From NCBI GenBank assembly GCA_947495135.1, contig CANLXN010000003.1, positions 124,001 to 188,000 on the forward strand: a DNA stretch of 64,000 nt, given 5' to 3'. Under the pieces are notes generated by a model. The model did not search any database, was not told the origin of the DNA, and was given only the letters and a program-made list of their open reading frames with translations. This DNA comes from an uncultured Flavobacteriaceae bacterium (GTDB lineage Bacteria > Bacteroidota > Bacteroidia > Flavobacteriales > Flavobacteriaceae). The position numbers were made by a program, and so were the translations under genes. Below, piece by piece: positions 8,022-17,921 of the stretch (positions are counted from its first letter, which is position 1; each line of letters starts with the position of its first letter).

Positions 8022-10430
8022 TTGAATAAACTTTTTAGCATAGGTTTTTGGAGTGCAGTGGCACGTTTTATTCTTCGGAACAGAACGATGATCATTATTG
8101 TAATTCTGGCGATGACTGTTTTCATGGGAATGCAATGGAAACATATGCGTTTCACCTATAGTGAAGCTAACCTATTACCTGACGACCATGAATTTAACCA
8201 AGAATATCAGGAATTTTTAAACACCTTTGGCGAAGAGGGGAATTTGATCATTTTAGGAGTAAAGGACTCGACTATTTTTTCTTCTGAAATTTTCAATGCA
8301 TGGGCGAAGTTATCGAAAGATTTAAAAGGCTACGACGAAGTAGACCTTACCCTTTCTGTTACCGACCTACAAAAACTAGAAAAAAGAAAGGATACCGCGG
8401 CTTTTGTTGTAGTACCCTTTATTAAGGATTCTTTACCAACTCAAGAACAACTAGATCGCTACAAATACGAACTTTTTAACAAGCTTCCTTTTTACGAAGG
8501 CTTAGTATACAGCCCAAACAAAAAATCTGTTAGAACCGCCATTTATCTAAAGAAAGATATTGTAAATACCGCCGCACGTCGCAACTTTATTGTAGACGAT
8601 CTCATACCTCTTGTTGAAAAATTTGAAACCGAAACTGGTGTTAACGTATATATAAGTGGAATGCCCTATATAAGAACGCTTAACTCTCAAAATATCATTA
8701 ACGAGATAAGACTATTTATTGGAGCAGCCTTATTAGTGACGTCCCTCATTTTTTTCTTTTTCTTTCGATCGTTTAGAGCCACTTTCATTTCGATGATTAC
8801 TGTTATTATTGGTGTTATGTGGGCATTTGGAATATTAGGTCTTCTGCATTATGAAATAACCGTGCTTACCGCGCTCATTCCTCCACTGATTATTGTTATT
8901 GGAATTCCCAATTGCATATTTTTAATCAATAAATATCAACAGGAAATCAAACTTCATGGAAATCAGGCAAAATCGTTACAACGTGTAATTGCTAAAGTTG
9001 GAAATGCCACCCTTATGACCAACGTAACAACGGCTTCTGGTTTTGCAACTTTCATATTAACCAATAGCAAGCTTTTAAAAGAGTTCGGTATAGTGGCTTC
9101 CATAAATATCATTGCCATATTTCTACTAAGCCTCTTCATCATACCAATTATTTATAGCTACATGGCGGTTCCTAAAAACAAACACCTAAAACACTTAAAT
9201 AAAAGGTGGATTGGGAGTTTTGTAGACTGGACAGAACGCATGGTTCGCGGACATAGGATTGGCATCTATTTAGCCACTGTTATTTTACTTTGCACCAGTA
9301 TCATTGGTATTTTCAACATTAAACTTTCTGGTAGTTTAATAGAAGATATGCCAAAAAAGGCAGGCTTTTATAGCGACATTAAATTCTTTGAAAAAGAATA
9401 CGAAGGGATTATGCCATTAGAAATCCTAATCGATACCAAACGCAAGAAAGGCGTCATGAAACTTGCCACTCTTAAGCGGATGGACGAATTGCAGGATTAT
9501 ATAGAAGAAATTCCAGAATTCTCTAAGACCATGTCCATTGTTGAATTGGTAAAATATTCCAAACAAGCCTACTATAATGACAACCCTGAATATTATCAAT
9601 TACCTAACAGCCAAGAGCGCACATTTATCTTATCTTATGCTAAGAGTAGTGCAAACGGAACCAATTTACTTTCGAGTTATGTAGATACCACGGGGCAGTA
9701 CGCACGCATAACCACTTTTATGAAAGACGTTAAAACAGAGCGTTTTGACCGTGTAGAAGAAGATTTGAGAGCAAAAATTTCGAAAATCTTCCCAGAAGAT
9801 CGCTACGCCGTATCTATTACAGGAAAGGCATTTGTCTTTGAGAAGGGAACGAAATACCTTGTAAACAACCTTATTTTATCACTTTCCCTAGCCATTTTTC
9901 TAATTGCCATCTTTATGGCTTGGATGTTTAGAAACATGAAGATGATTTTGGTTTCTCTTATTCCCAACCTCCTGCCACTTCTTATCACAGCAGGACTTAT
10001 GGGCTATCTTGGTGTACCTATAAAACCCTCTACCATATTGGTCTTTAGCATTGCCTTTGGTATCTCGGTAGATGATACTATTCACTTCCTCGCCAAATAC
10101 AGGCAAGAATTAATTGCAAATGGTTGGAAAATTAAGAAGTCGGTTTACGCAGCACTTCGGGAGACTGGAGTGAGTATGTTCTACACTTCCATTGTTTTAT
10201 TCTTTGGTTTTGCCGTATTTACGATTTCAAGTTTCGGAGGTACTGTCGCACTAGGAGCCTTAGTTTCGGCGACTTTGTTATTCGCAATGTTGTCCAATTT
10301 ACTGTTATTACCCTCCCTTCTCTTATCACTGGAACGCAGTATTGCAAATAAGCAAACTTTCAAAAAGCCTGCCTTAGCGATTATCGAGGCATCAGATAAG
10401 GATGTGGACGCAGAATCACTGGATGAATAA
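8022..10430 (+). CDS. RND/MMPL-family exporter (SSD-like)
   Basis: An 802-residue inner-membrane protein with the duplicated 1+5 transmembrane layout of MMPL/Patched-like RND transporters. TM1 is near residues 22-38, then a periplasmic domain, five helices (about 225-385), and the second half with TM7 near 410 and helices about 620-770. [18 protein letters not shown] (about 675) has the conserved acidic pair of TM4/TM10 type; the first half has [14 protein letters not shown] at the equivalent position without the DD pair. Such proteins export lipids or hydrophobic compounds using the proton gradient; the substrate is unknown. The start is a TTG at 8022; the first ATG (8088) would cut into TM1. 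No adaptor or TolC gene is adjacent. Confidence 0.88.
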   Translation: MNKLFSIGFWSAVARFILRNRTMIIIVILAMTVFMGMQWKHMRFTYSEANLLPDDHEFNQEYQEFLNTFGEEGNLIILGVKDSTIFSSEIFNAWAKLSKDLKGYDEVDLTLSVTDLQKLEKRKDTAAFVVVPFIKDSLPTQEQLDRYKYELFNKLPFYEGLVYSPNKKSVRTAIYLKKDIVNTAARRNFIVDDLIPLVEKFETETGVNVYISGMPYIRTLNSQNIINEIRLFIGAALLVTSLIFFFFFRSFRATFISMITVIIGVMWAFGILGLLHYEITVLTALIPPLIIVIGIPNCIFLINKYQQEIKLHGNQAKSLQRVIAKVGNATLMTNVTTASGFATFILTNSKLLKEFGIVASINIIAIFLLSLFIIPIIYSYMAVPKNKHLKHLNKRWIGSFVDWTERMVRGHRIGIYLATVILLCTSIIGIFNIKLSGSLIEDMPKKAGFYSDIKFFEKEYEGIMPLEILIDTKRKKGVMKLATLKRMDELQDYIEEIPEFSKTMSIVELVKYSKQAYYNDNPEYYQLPNSQERTFILSYAKSSANGTNLLSSYVDTTGQYARITTFMKDVKTERFDRVEEDLRAKISKIFPEDRYAVSITGKAFVFEKGTKYLVNNLILSLSLAIFLIAIFMAWMFRNMKMILVSLIPNLLPLLITAGLMGYLGVPIKPSTILVFSIAFGISVDDTIHFLAKYRQELIANGWKIKKSVYAALRETGVSMFYTSIVLFFGFAVFTISSFGGTVALGALVSATLLFAMLSNLLLLPSLLLSLERSIANKQTFKKPALAIIEASDKDVDAESLDE

Positions 10431-10537
10431 CTAAAAAAAAGTATATTTACCTCCTTCATAGCTCATTACTAATAGGAAGAGTTATTAAGGAGAAACCAAT
10501 AATAAGTAAAAAACATTTCAGCATAAAAATCTACACA

Positions 10538-11980
10538 ATGCAACCAAAAGAAATCATTGAATTATTAAGAAGCGAACCATCTCTCCACCCTGTTTCCATT
10601 TCTGGATGGGTTAGATCTTTTAGAAGTAATCGTTTTATTGCATTAAACGACGGATCCACAATCAAAAACCTTCAATGTGTTGTTGATTTTGAGAATTTTG
10701 AAGAAGATATTCTTGCAAAAGTAACCGTAGGTGCTGCAATTCAAGTTGAAGGACATTTAGTAGAAAGTCAAGGGCAAGGACAAACTGTAGAAATACAAGT
10801 GTCAAAAATTACCATTTTAGGAGAAGCCGACCCTGAAGAAGTTAAACTTACCATACTGTCACCAAAACGACATACTTTAGAAAAGCTAAGAGAGCAAGCA
10901 CATTTGCGGGTAAGAACAAATACGTTTGGTGCGGTAATGCGATTGAGATCTAAACTGGCTTTTGCAGTGCATGAATACTTTCAAAAAAACGGTTTCAATT
11001 ATATGCACACTCCTATTATTACTGGAAGTGATGCAGAGGGAGCAGGTGAAATGTTTCGTGTTTCGGGCCTTGACCCTAAAAACCCTCCTTTGGATGAGAA
11101 TGGTGCAATTAATTACAAAGAAGATTTCTTCGGAAAGGAAACCAACCTTACGGTAAGCGGGCAATTAGAGGCAGAAACGTATGCAATGGGACTTGGAAAA
11201 GTATACACTTTTGGCCCTACTTTTAGAGCCGAAAATTCCAACACCTCTCGTCATTTAGCCGAATTCTGGATGATAGAACCAGAAGTTGCTTTTAACGATC
11301 TTAATGATAACATGGATCTTGCAGAAGATTTTATAAAATATGTACTTCAATACGCACTTGACAATTGCCAAGACGACCTAGAGTTTTTAGAGAATCGCTT
11401 GTTGCAAGAGGAGAAAAGTAAGCCACAAAGTGAACGCAGTGAAATGAACTTGCGAGATAAGCTGAGCTTTGTTCTAGACAATAATTTTAAGCGTGTTAGT
11501 TACACAGAAGCAATCGATATTTTAAAGAATTCTAAACCAAACAAGAAAAAAAAATTCAAATATCTTATTGAAGAATGGGGTGCAGATTTACAAAGCGAAC
11601 ATGAACGTTTCTTAGTAGAAAAACATTTTAAATGCCCAGTGATCCTTTTTGACTATCCTGCAAAAATCAAGGCGTTCTATATGCGCCTGAATGAAGATGA
11701 AAAGACCGTAAGAGCTATGGATGTACTTTTTCCTGGCATTGGTGAAATTGTTGGAGGTTCTCAAAGAGAAGAGCGTTATGACGTCTTAAAATCGAAAATG
11801 AAAGCGATGGACATTTCGGAAGAAGAATTGTCGTGGTATCTAGACTTGCGCAAATTCGGTACTTGCGTTCACAGTGGATTTGGACTTGGCTTCGAACGTC
11901 TAGTTTTGTTCGTGACAGGAATGGGGAATATTAGAGATGTAATTCCTTATCCAAGAACACCTGGCAATGCCGACTTTTAG
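10538..11980 (+). CDS. asnS: asparaginyl-tRNA synthetase
   Basis: Charges tRNA-Asn with asparagine (class IIb). The 480-residue product has an N-terminal OB-fold anticodon-binding domain (about 15-110; [19 protein letters not shown]). The catalytic core has motif 2 around [21 protein letters not shown] (about 229-249) and motif 3 [12 protein letters not shown] (about 446-457). The usual AsnRS insertions are present. The ATG at 10538 begins at the expected OB-fold position. An imperfect -7 (TATATTTA, 10443-10450) lies upstream, and a terminator follows. High confidence. Confidence 0.97.
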   Translation: MQPKEIIELLRSEPSLHPVSISGWVRSFRSNRFIALNDGSTIKNLQCVVDFENFEEDILAKVTVGAAIQVEGHLVESQGQGQTVEIQVSKITILGEADPEEVKLTILSPKRHTLEKLREQAHLRVRTNTFGAVMRLRSKLAFAVHEYFQKNGFNYMHTPIITGSDAEGAGEMFRVSGLDPKNPPLDENGAINYKEDFFGKETNLTVSGQLEAETYAMGLGKVYTFGPTFRAENSNTSRHLAEFWMIEPEVAFNDLNDNMDLAEDFIKYVLQYALDNCQDDLEFLENRLLQEEKSKPQSERSEMNLRDKLSFVLDNNFKRVSYTEAIDILKNSKPNKKKKFKYLIEEWGADLQSEHERFLVEKHFKCPVILFDYPAKIKAFYMRLNEDEKTVRAMDVLFPGIGEIVGGSQREERYDVLKSKMKAMDISEEELSWYLDLRKFGTCVHSGFGLGFERLVLFVTGMGNIRDVIPYPRTPGNADF

Positions 11981-12077
11981 TCGAATACTAAACGCAAAAG
12001 GCCTATGAGAGAAGTAAAAAAACATTTTCTGCTTCACACCTAGATCTTTTGAAGAAAAATACTCACAACTTTATATT

Positions 12078-12117
12078 AAATCCAGCTACTTATAGTCTTA
12101 TGTAGTTGGATTTTTTT
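12078..12117 (+). terminator. rho-independent terminator between asnS and rpoN
   Basis: AATCCA-G-CTAC / GTAG-T-TGGATT stem with a 12-nt loop and a seven-T run. rpoN starts 26 nt later and so needs its own promoter; TAATTTTA at 12118-12125 is an imperfect candidate. Confidence 0.8.
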
Positions 12118-12142
12118 AATTTTAGCAATAAGAAAATCATTC

Positions 12143-13603
12143 ATGCTAAAGCAACAGTTAAATTTTAAATTATCTCAGAAGCTTTCTCCTCAACAAATTC
12201 AGTTGATGAAGCTTATTCAATTGCCTACTCAGGCGTTTGAACAGCGCATTTCGCAAGAAATTGAGGAAAATCCTGCGCTCGATAATGGCAAAGATGAAGG
12301 AGATAAGCTGGATGATGACTATAACAATGAAGAGTACGAAGACTACGACGATGGTGGAGAGGTAATTGAAACAGATATCAATGTTGACGATTATTTAAGC
12401 GATGACGAAACTCCAAGTTACCGTCTGTCTGCAAATAATTACAGTGCTGATGATGAAGAGAAACAAACTCCCTATGCCTCTGGCACATCTTTTAATCAAT
12501 TTCTACTACAACAACTTAGAACGCATCGCTTTACAGAACAACAGGAGGAAATTGCTCAGTTTCTAGTAGGGAGCGTAGATGAAAGTGGCTACATCAGAAG
12601 AGAACTTCAGGATATAGTAGACGATCTTGCGTTTACCCAAAACATATATACTTCCGAAGAAGAAATAGAAAAAGTCTTAAAAGTTGTGCAAGGGCTCGAC
12701 CCTGCCGGTGTTGCAGCACGAGACCTCCGCGAGTGTTTATTGATTCAACTAGGTCGAAAAGGAGATACCCCATCTGTATCTTTAGCCACACGAATTTTAA
12801 GTGAAACCTTCGACCATTTCACTAAGAAACACTACAAGAAGCTAATCTCAAAATTTGATGTAACCGAAGATCAATTAAGAGATGCTATTCATGAAATAGA
12901 AGGATTAAATCCGAGACCAGGAGGTACTTATTCTGGAAATAGCCGAATGGTGGAGCATGTGGTTCCAGACTTTGCTATAAAAATTGTCGAAGGACAGCTA
13001 GAATTGACCTTGAATGGAAGAAATGCACCTGAACTTCACGTTTCTCGAGAGTACACAAATATGCTGAAGGGCTATAAAGACACTAAGGAAAAGTCCAAAT
13101 CCCAAAAGGATGCCGTCATGTTTATAAAGCAAAAATTAGACGCGGCCAAATGGTTTATTGACGCCATTAAACAACGCCAACAAACGCTTTTTGTTACAAT
13201 GAATGCCATTATGCATCATCAAGAAGAATTTTTTCTGTCTGGCGACGAGCGTAAGTTAAAGCCAATGATTCTAAAAGACATTGCTGATAAAATAAACATG
13301 GATGTCTCTACCGTTTCGAGAGTTGCAAATAGTAAATACGTTGATACGCCCTACGGCACCAAATTAATTAAAGAATTTTTCAGTGAGTCGATGAAAAATG
13401 ATCAAGGGGAAGACGTATCCACCAAGGAAATTAAAAAAATACTAGAGATTACGATTTCAGAAGAAAACAAAAAGAAACCTTTAACCGATGATAAGTTGGC
13501 AAAGATTCTTTTAGAAAAAGGATATCCAATTGCCAGGCGTACCGTTGCAAAGTACCGAGAGCAACTAGACTTGCCGGTGGCCCGACTTCGAAAAGAGATC
13601 TAA
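12143..13603 (+). CDS. rpoN: RNA polymerase sigma-54 factor
   Basis: Alternative sigma factor for -24/-12 promoters requiring AAA+ activators. The 486-residue product has the Gln/Leu-rich activator-interacting region I (LSPQQIQLMKLIQLPTQAF, about 13-31) and a strongly acidic region II (about 50-95). The core-binding and HTH regions follow, and the diagnostic RpoN box ARRTVAKYRE is at about 464-473. The stop overlaps the next gene's ATG by one base (TAATG), so the downstream membrane protein is coupled. High confidence. Confidence 0.97.
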   Translation: MLKQQLNFKLSQKLSPQQIQLMKLIQLPTQAFEQRISQEIEENPALDNGKDEGDKLDDDYNNEEYEDYDDGGEVIETDINVDDYLSDDETPSYRLSANNYSADDEEKQTPYASGTSFNQFLLQQLRTHRFTEQQEEIAQFLVGSVDESGYIRRELQDIVDDLAFTQNIYTSEEEIEKVLKVVQGLDPAGVAARDLRECLLIQLGRKGDTPSVSLATRILSETFDHFTKKHYKKLISKFDVTEDQLRDAIHEIEGLNPRPGGTYSGNSRMVEHVVPDFAIKIVEGQLELTLNGRNAPELHVSREYTNMLKGYKDTKEKSKSQKDAVMFIKQKLDAAKWFIDAIKQRQQTLFVTMNAIMHHQEEFFLSGDERKLKPMILKDIADKINMDVSTVSRVANSKYVDTPYGTKLIKEFFSESMKNDQGEDVSTKEIKKILEITISEENKKKPLTDDKLAKILLEKGYPIARRTVAKYREQLDLPVARLRKEI

Positions 13604-14208
13604 TGAATAACTTCCTCCGTTTCGGCGCCTATTTACTCCATCCGCTTTTTATGCCCTTAGCGGGTTGCTTCATCTATTATATTATTACCCCTCGTTTTAT
13701 AGATTCGGATATTATCCGGACAAAACTATTTGCTATAACAATTATCACTCTATTTATTCCTATTGTTATTTTTCTTTTGCTGAAAAACATTGGTTGGATT
13801 AAGTCTTTGGAGTTGGAGGAAGTAAATGAACGCAAAATACCTTTAATGATTCAATGCGTTTTATTATTGCTTATCATTAAAATGGTATTTGATCCCTACG
13901 ATAGTCCCGAAATGTACTATTTCTTTGTTGGTATTCTATTCTCTACAATTTCTGCCCTATTACTGGTCCTGTTTAAAATTAAGACAAGTCTTCATCAGAT
14001 GGGAATAGCTGGTGTAACCATGTTTATAATTGCACTTAGTATTCATTTTAAGGTGAACATGCTCACATGGATTGGATTATTGTTAATTGGAAATGGGTGG
14101 GTGGCGTCCTCCAGACTGCACACCAAATCGCACACCATCCCGGAACTGGTTCTGGGACTTGCAGTAGGCTTTATTCCACAATTGATGATGCTCAATTTCT
14201 GGTTATAG
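13603..14208 (+). CDS. integral membrane protein with PAP2-like C-terminal signature
   Basis: A 201-residue protein with about six transmembrane segments. Near the C-terminus SSRLHTKSHTIPELVLG (about 169-185) resembles the last motif of PAP2 phosphatases (SR-x5-H-x3-D) but with Glu in place of the usual Asp. SLHQMG (about 129-134) is a weak counterpart of the middle motif. PAP2 enzymes dephosphorylate lipid phosphates such as undecaprenyl-pyrophosphate; activity here is unproven and the first motif is not obvious. It is translationally coupled to rpoN. It converges on the next minus-strand gene with only one base between stop codons. Confidence 0.65.
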   Translation: MNNFLRFGAYLLHPLFMPLAGCFIYYIITPRFIDSDIIRTKLFAITIITLFIPIVIFLLLKNIGWIKSLELEEVNERKIPLMIQCVLLLLIIKMVFDPYDSPEMYYFFVGILFSTISALLLVLFKIKTSLHQMGIAGVTMFIIALSIHFKVNMLTWIGLLLIGNGWVASSRLHTKSHTIPELVLGLAVGFIPQLMMLNFWL

Positions 14209-14209
14209 A

Positions 14210-14917
14210 CTATAAAATATAAAAGATCACTCCCAGTTTCAAAGCTCGAAAACTAATTTCTTCTTGTGTCTCTGTTACCCGTGCATTCTTGAAAAGTGGA
14301 TTGAGGTTATAGTACGCATAAAAATTGAACGTGCTATATCCAAAGGAAAGCGTTGCTGCAAACTGAAGTGGCTCGAACTCTTCAATACTTGTTTGTGAAA
14401 CCTCATTATTGGGTTGCTTAAAACTACTTCTATACCAGTAGGTGTAATTTGCTCTAACACCGCCGTAGATACGCCAAAACTTATAATTAGACGCAGAAGA
14501 AGTACGCCATCGAAACTCCAAAGGAATTTCTAATGCCGCCGTACTTAACCGGTTGAAACTATAATCGATTTCAGAATCTAATACGCTAAATAGTGTTTGT
14601 TCGTTTTCTTCCTCGCCAATAAACAATGTGCTTCCGTACCTATCGAAAGCCATTCCTAACCCTACAGCAAGAGCCATAGTCCTTTCCTCATTAATGGGCA
14701 TATCTCGAAGAAAACCAAAATTCACTCCCCCAGACACTCCCTTAAGATTTACTCCATCTGGAACATTGGTAATTAAGTTATACGTTACACCTACATAGAA
14801 CTGATCTTCCCTATATCGCTCATCGAGGTCTATACTAGGAATAGAATCCTGGGCAAGTAACAAAGTACTCCAAAAGAGTGAAGTAACTAATAAGAAGTAA
14901 TGCGGGTACTTAGGCAT
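14210..14917 (-). CDS. outer-membrane beta-barrel protein (PorT-like superfamily)
   Basis: A 235-residue exported protein: signal peptide ending LLLAQ (about 1-23), then strands typical of small eight-stranded barrels (GVTYNLITN, GVSGGVNFGF, FWRIYGGVRANYTYWYRS) and a C-terminal strand ending in VIFYIL. It resembles PorT-like/OMP_b-brl proteins of Bacteroidota, but I cannot say it is the T9SS PorT itself. It lies downstream of exbD on the same strand, yet a terminator (14942-14976) separates them, so it probably has its own promoter. Confidence 0.75.
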   Translation of the reverse strand: MPKYPHYFLLVTSLFWSTLLLAQDSIPSIDLDERYREDQFYVGVTYNLITNVPDGVNLKGVSGGVNFGFLRDMPINEERTMALAVGLGMAFDRYGSTLFIGEEENEQTLFSVLDSEIDYSFNRLSTAALEIPLEFRWRTSSASNYKFWRIYGGVRANYTYWYRSSFKQPNNEVSQTSIEEFEPLQFAATLSFGYSTFNFYAYYNLNPLFKNARVTETQEEISFRALKLGVIFYIL

Positions 14918-14941
14918 AAGTTAAAGATAATGCTATTATGT

Positions 14942-14976
14942 AAAATAAAAAACGCCTTGAAAAGTTCAAGGCGTTT
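14942..14976 (-). terminator. terminator of the exbB-exbD operon
   Basis: AACGCCTTGAA / TTCAAGGCGTT, 11-bp perfect stem with a 3-nt loop. On the minus strand it is followed by a T-run (GTTTTTTATTTTA). Confidence 0.85.
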
Positions 14977-15002
14977 ATATATTTAAGGACGGTAAGCTAG
15001 TT

Positions 15003-15470
15003 TTATTCTAACTCGTTACCACCCGCAGTGATATAAATAAGTTTCAACATATTTATTTCACGTAGTTCTTGTTTAATATCACTTACCAAACCAGTGTTTG
15101 TTTCACCATCCACTTTAAGGGCAACCATTACTTTATCTTGAAGTGCTGGCAAAAGTTTTCCACGTAAAGCTTCTAAGGCGAACCTAATGTTCTTGATCTC
15201 GGTAAACTTATCTCCTATCTGTATCTTACCTTCCTCACCATATTGCTTATAACCAGGACCTGGCTTTCCAGCATAGATAAAGATGGATCGATCTTTCTTG
15301 AGCTTTTCAACTTGATCGGCCTTCGGAAGTTTATTCTGAACGAATATACTATCATCCCTAAGCACAGTTACCACCATAAAGAAGAATAACAGCATAAATA
15401 CAATATCAGGAAGTGATGCAGTATTTACCGCAGGGATTTCACCCCCCTTTTTCTTTTTAAATTTTGACAT
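15003..15470 (-). CDS. exbD: ExbD/TolR-type biopolymer transport protein (second copy)
   Basis: Inner-membrane component of the ExbB-ExbD proton channel that energises TonB. The 155-residue product has a basic cytoplasmic start (MSKFKKKKGGEIPAVNTASLPD), one TM helix (about 22-39) holding the conserved Asp of LPDIVFMLLFF, and a periplasmic domain. It is the last gene of the operon, 12 nt after the first exbD. The many TonB-dependent receptors in the window are plausible clients. High confidence for the family. Confidence 0.92.
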   Translation of the reverse strand: MSKFKKKKGGEIPAVNTASLPDIVFMLLFFFMVVTVLRDDSIFVQNKLPKADQVEKLKKDRSIFIYAGKPGPGYKQYGEEGKIQIGDKFTEIKNIRFALEALRGKLLPALQDKVMVALKVDGETNTGLVSDIKQELREINMLKLIYITAGGNELE

Positions 15471-15482
15471 CTTTATAAGTTT

Positions 15483-16106
15483 TTAAGATCCTGCTTTCTT
15501 TGGTTCTGCCTCTGACAATTTCAACGGTATAAGTTTCTGAACAGTCTCTAGCTTCTCCTTAATATCGTCTTCCTTGCTGCTTGGTATATCTCCTGCATCC
15601 AAACTTTTCTTCATTTCAGTAAAATCCCATCCGTACAATCGCTGCGACTCTCTATTTCTCAGAAAGTTGTATGCAGCCACTAGCTCATTCTGAACAGTGA
15701 TATACATTTTGTAAGAAGTAAGTCTGTCATTTTGAACAGAGATCACCGCCTTATCAGGATTGTCTGACGAGTCTGGCGAATGCGCACCTTTACAATAGTT
15801 ACAATGTTCAGGACTCGAAGATGGTGCTCCACCATTATCTATAAAGTCAATAGCTGCTTGGCGCAAGTTCTTTACGTCCATCAATTCCTCTTCCACCAAT
15901 AACTGATCATTTCGATTCACGTTAACGACGAATAAGTTCTTTTGTTTGATAATTGGTGGATCTTCAACATCCTCAATAGGAGGTAGCTGTCTTGCAATAC
16001 CCTTGTCTTTTTCGATGGTAGTAGTTACCAAGAAAAAGATGAGCAGCAAGAATGCTATATCTGCCATAGATCCCGCGTTTACCTCGGGTGATGATCTTCT
16101 AGCCAT
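15483..16106 (-). CDS. exbD: ExbD/TolR-type biopolymer transport protein (first copy, extended)
   Basis: A 207-residue ExbD with one TM helix (about 14-31) and the channel Asp in SMADIAFLLLIFF. It is longer than the about 140 residues of classical ExbD. The periplasmic part carries an insertion with SPEHCNYCKGAHSP (about 100-113), where the two Cys could form a disulfide, followed by a charged C-terminus. Its ATG overlaps the preceding stop by one base. Paired unequal ExbD proteins are usual in Bacteroidota. The role of the insertion is unknown. Confidence 0.92.
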   Translation of the reverse strand: MARRSSPEVNAGSMADIAFLLLIFFLVTTTIEKDKGIARQLPPIEDVEDPPIIKQKNLFVVNVNRNDQLLVEEELMDVKNLRQAAIDFIDNGGAPSSSPEHCNYCKGAHSPDSSDNPDKAVISVQNDRLTSYKMYITVQNELVAAYNFLRNRESQRLYGWDFTEMKKSLDAGDIPSSKEDDIKEKLETVQKLIPLKLSEAEPKKAGS

Positions 16107-16543
16107 TATTTACCTGTTAGTTTTTTAACTCCGCTTAATACCATAGCACCAATTGCCGCTATTGCAAGTAGATAGAACGTATATAATCCCGCTCCAACCC
16201 ATTTAGACGTACTTCCAGTAATAGGCTCGTCATCAACAAGTGGTAAACCTTCAATACTGTCTGTAGCCATCACATAAGAAATGATAACTACCAATAGGAA
16301 TACCCCAACAGATAGCAATGTTTTCTTAATGTTTCCTTCAAAGATTCCCTTAAGTACAAATACTAGTACAAAAAGAAGTACAATAGCTAGTACTATATAC
16401 CCTACGTACATAAGAGGATCAACGCCTTCGCCACCAGCGGCTTTAATAGCCTCATCACCTTTGTATACGATCATGAACCATAGGACCATACCCAATACAC
16501 CGAGGATTGCAGCTACTATTTTTAATATTTTATATAAACCCAT
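16106..16543 (-). CDS. membrane protein of the exbB-exbD operon, unknown function
   Basis: A 145-residue protein with about four hydrophobic segments (about 7-26, 45-67, 75-92, 115-137) and no recognised motif. It lies between exbB and the first exbD, 18 nt after exbB and overlapping exbD by one base, so it is co-transcribed and coupled. Similar proteins occupy this position in other Flavobacteriia, which suggests a part in assembling or tuning the ExbBD channel. That role is inferred from position only. Confidence 0.8.
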   Translation of the reverse strand: MGLYKILKIVAAILGVLGMVLWFMIVYKGDEAIKAAGGEGVDPLMYVGYIVLAIVLLFVLVFVLKGIFEGNIKKTLLSVGVFLLVVIISYVMATDSIEGLPLVDDEPITGSTSKWVGAGLYTFYLLAIAAIGAMVLSGVKKLTGK

Positions 16544-16561
16544 TATATATGTGTTTTAAAA

Positions 16562-17365
16562 TTACTTTTTGTTTTTGTAGTCTACCAACATATCAATTAA
16601 TGTGATAGATGCATCTTCCATACTGTTTACAATACTATCGATCTTAGCGATAATGTAATTGTAAAAGATTTGAAGAATAATAGCCACAATAAGTCCAAAT
16701 ACAGTTGTTAAAAGTGCTACTTTAATACCTCCTGCTACTAATGAAGGATTCATATCACCTGCAGACTGAATCTTATCAAATGCCTGAATCATACCTATTA
16801 CCGTACCCATGAAACCAAGCATTGGCGCCAAAGCGATAAACAATGATATCCAAGAAACGTTTTTCTCTAGCTGCCCCATTTGAACACCTCCGTAAGAAAC
16901 TACCGCTTTTTCCGCAGCTTCTACACTTTCAGTCGCTCGATCAAGACCTTGATAGTAAATAGATGCAACAGGTCCCTTTGTATTTCTACAAACTTCCTTC
17001 GCAGCTTCAATTCCACCGCTGTTCAATGCATCCTCTACATTGTTAGCCAATTTCTGAGTATTGGTGGTAGACAGGTTTAAATAAATAATTCTCTCGATCG
17101 CAATTGCTAAACCAAGAATTAAACATAACAATACAATTCCCATAAATCCTGGACCTCCTTCAACGAAGCGCTCCTTTAGATCCTGATGGAATCCTTTAGA
17201 TTCAGCTTCTGAAGAACCAGCTTCATCTTGAATAATTGTTACGGTTGATGCTGTTACTAATAACTGTGCATTAGTTGGCATTGTTTGTACAGCGCTTGCA
17301 GTTGCGTTACTTGTTCCTGCAAAAACCATTGCTGCAATTGCTAGAATAGAAAATAATTTTTTCAT
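16562..17365 (-). CDS. exbB: ExbB/TolQ/MotA-type proton channel protein
   Basis: Pentameric inner-membrane partner of ExbD in TonB energisation. The 267-residue product has an N-terminal hydrophobic, signal-like segment (about 1-24) ahead of the first canonical TM helix (about 72-92). The MotA_TolQ_ExbB domain has SLFIALAPMLGFMGTVIGMIQAF (its latter part GTVIGMI is diagnostic) and GGIKVALLTTVFGLIVAI. It is the first gene of a four-gene operon. High confidence. Confidence 0.94.
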   Translation of the reverse strand: MKKLFSILAIAAMVFAGTSNATASAVQTMPTNAQLLVTASTVTIIQDEAGSSEAESKGFHQDLKERFVEGGPGFMGIVLLCLILGLAIAIERIIYLNLSTTNTQKLANNVEDALNSGGIEAAKEVCRNTKGPVASIYYQGLDRATESVEAAEKAVVSYGGVQMGQLEKNVSWISLFIALAPMLGFMGTVIGMIQAFDKIQSAGDMNPSLVAGGIKVALLTTVFGLIVAIILQIFYNYIIAKIDSIVNSMEDASITLIDMLVDYKNKK

Positions 17366-17400
17366 TGCTATCGACTTAAAGTTTGTTTTAGTTAAAGGTT

Positions 17401-17432
17401 TAAAGATATAAAAATAATTAGTTAATGTGCAA
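17401..17432 (-). promoter_or_regulatory. exbB promoter
   Basis: On the minus strand TTG (complement of 17430-17432), 21 nt spacer, TATCTTTA (complement of 17401-17408). The last base differs from TAnnTTTG. Predicted leader is about 30 nt. Confidence 0.5.
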
Positions 17433-17749
17433 TAATTATGCGATTGTGCCGAGCTTTCTCACAATTCTTTTCAAAATTTCTCTTGTTTTATCAAAAAAGC
17501 TAAAATTTGACATCTGACTTCTAACGAGTTACTTAAAAAGAGCTGTCTTTCGACTTTAATCCGGATTATAATAAATTTTGTAGGTAAATTTATTATGAGA
17601 AAAGAATTGAAACTAGTTTCCATCTAACCTATATATTGAGACATCTGAAATACTAGTAAAATACAAGTCCTTAACTATTATTGTTTGGATTGGGAAGTCC
17701 AAAATAACAATTAAGTAAGCATTTTAAAAGACTTACTTAATTGCTGTTG
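17433..17749. other. intergenic region between exbB and tRNA-Ser
   Basis: No ORF with coding character is seen. It contains an inverted repeat at 17711-17740 serving as the probable tRNA terminator; the remainder is A+T-rich with no recognised feature. Confidence 0.5.
17711..17740 (-). terminator. probable terminator downstream of tRNA-Ser
   Basis: TTAAGTAAG (17711-17719) and CTTACTTAA (17732-17740) form a 9-bp stem. On the minus strand the hairpin is followed by a T-rich run. It lies 10 nt beyond the tRNA 3' end. Confidence 0.55.
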
Positions 17750-17837
17750 CAGAGAGGAAGGGATTCGAACCCTCGATACGCTTTTGGCGTATACACACTT
17801 TCCAGGCGTGCGCCTTCGACCACTCGGCCACCTCTCT
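17750..17837 (-). tRNA. tRNA-Ser (anticodon GGA)
   Basis: An 88-nt class II tRNA. The acceptor stem is AGAGAGG/CCTCTCT with discriminator G. The anticodon loop CTGGAAA gives GGA, reading UCC/UCU. The long variable arm (TACGC CAAAA GCGTA) is typical of serine tRNA, and the T-arm has GGTTCGAATCC. CCA is not encoded. It lies downstream of asparaginase on the same strand. Confidence 0.96.
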
Positions 17838-17921
17838 AGATCCCAATCGGTTTTTTTGACCAAAAAGGGTTGCTAAATAACAAAAAAAAATACTGCGACA
17901 CTATAAATAAATCGCATTTAT

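Noticed and set aside
14210-14917. Calling this barrel the T9SS component PorT
   Set aside because: Length and layout fit the superfamily, but no specific PorT signature could be recognised and no other T9SS core gene is nearby.
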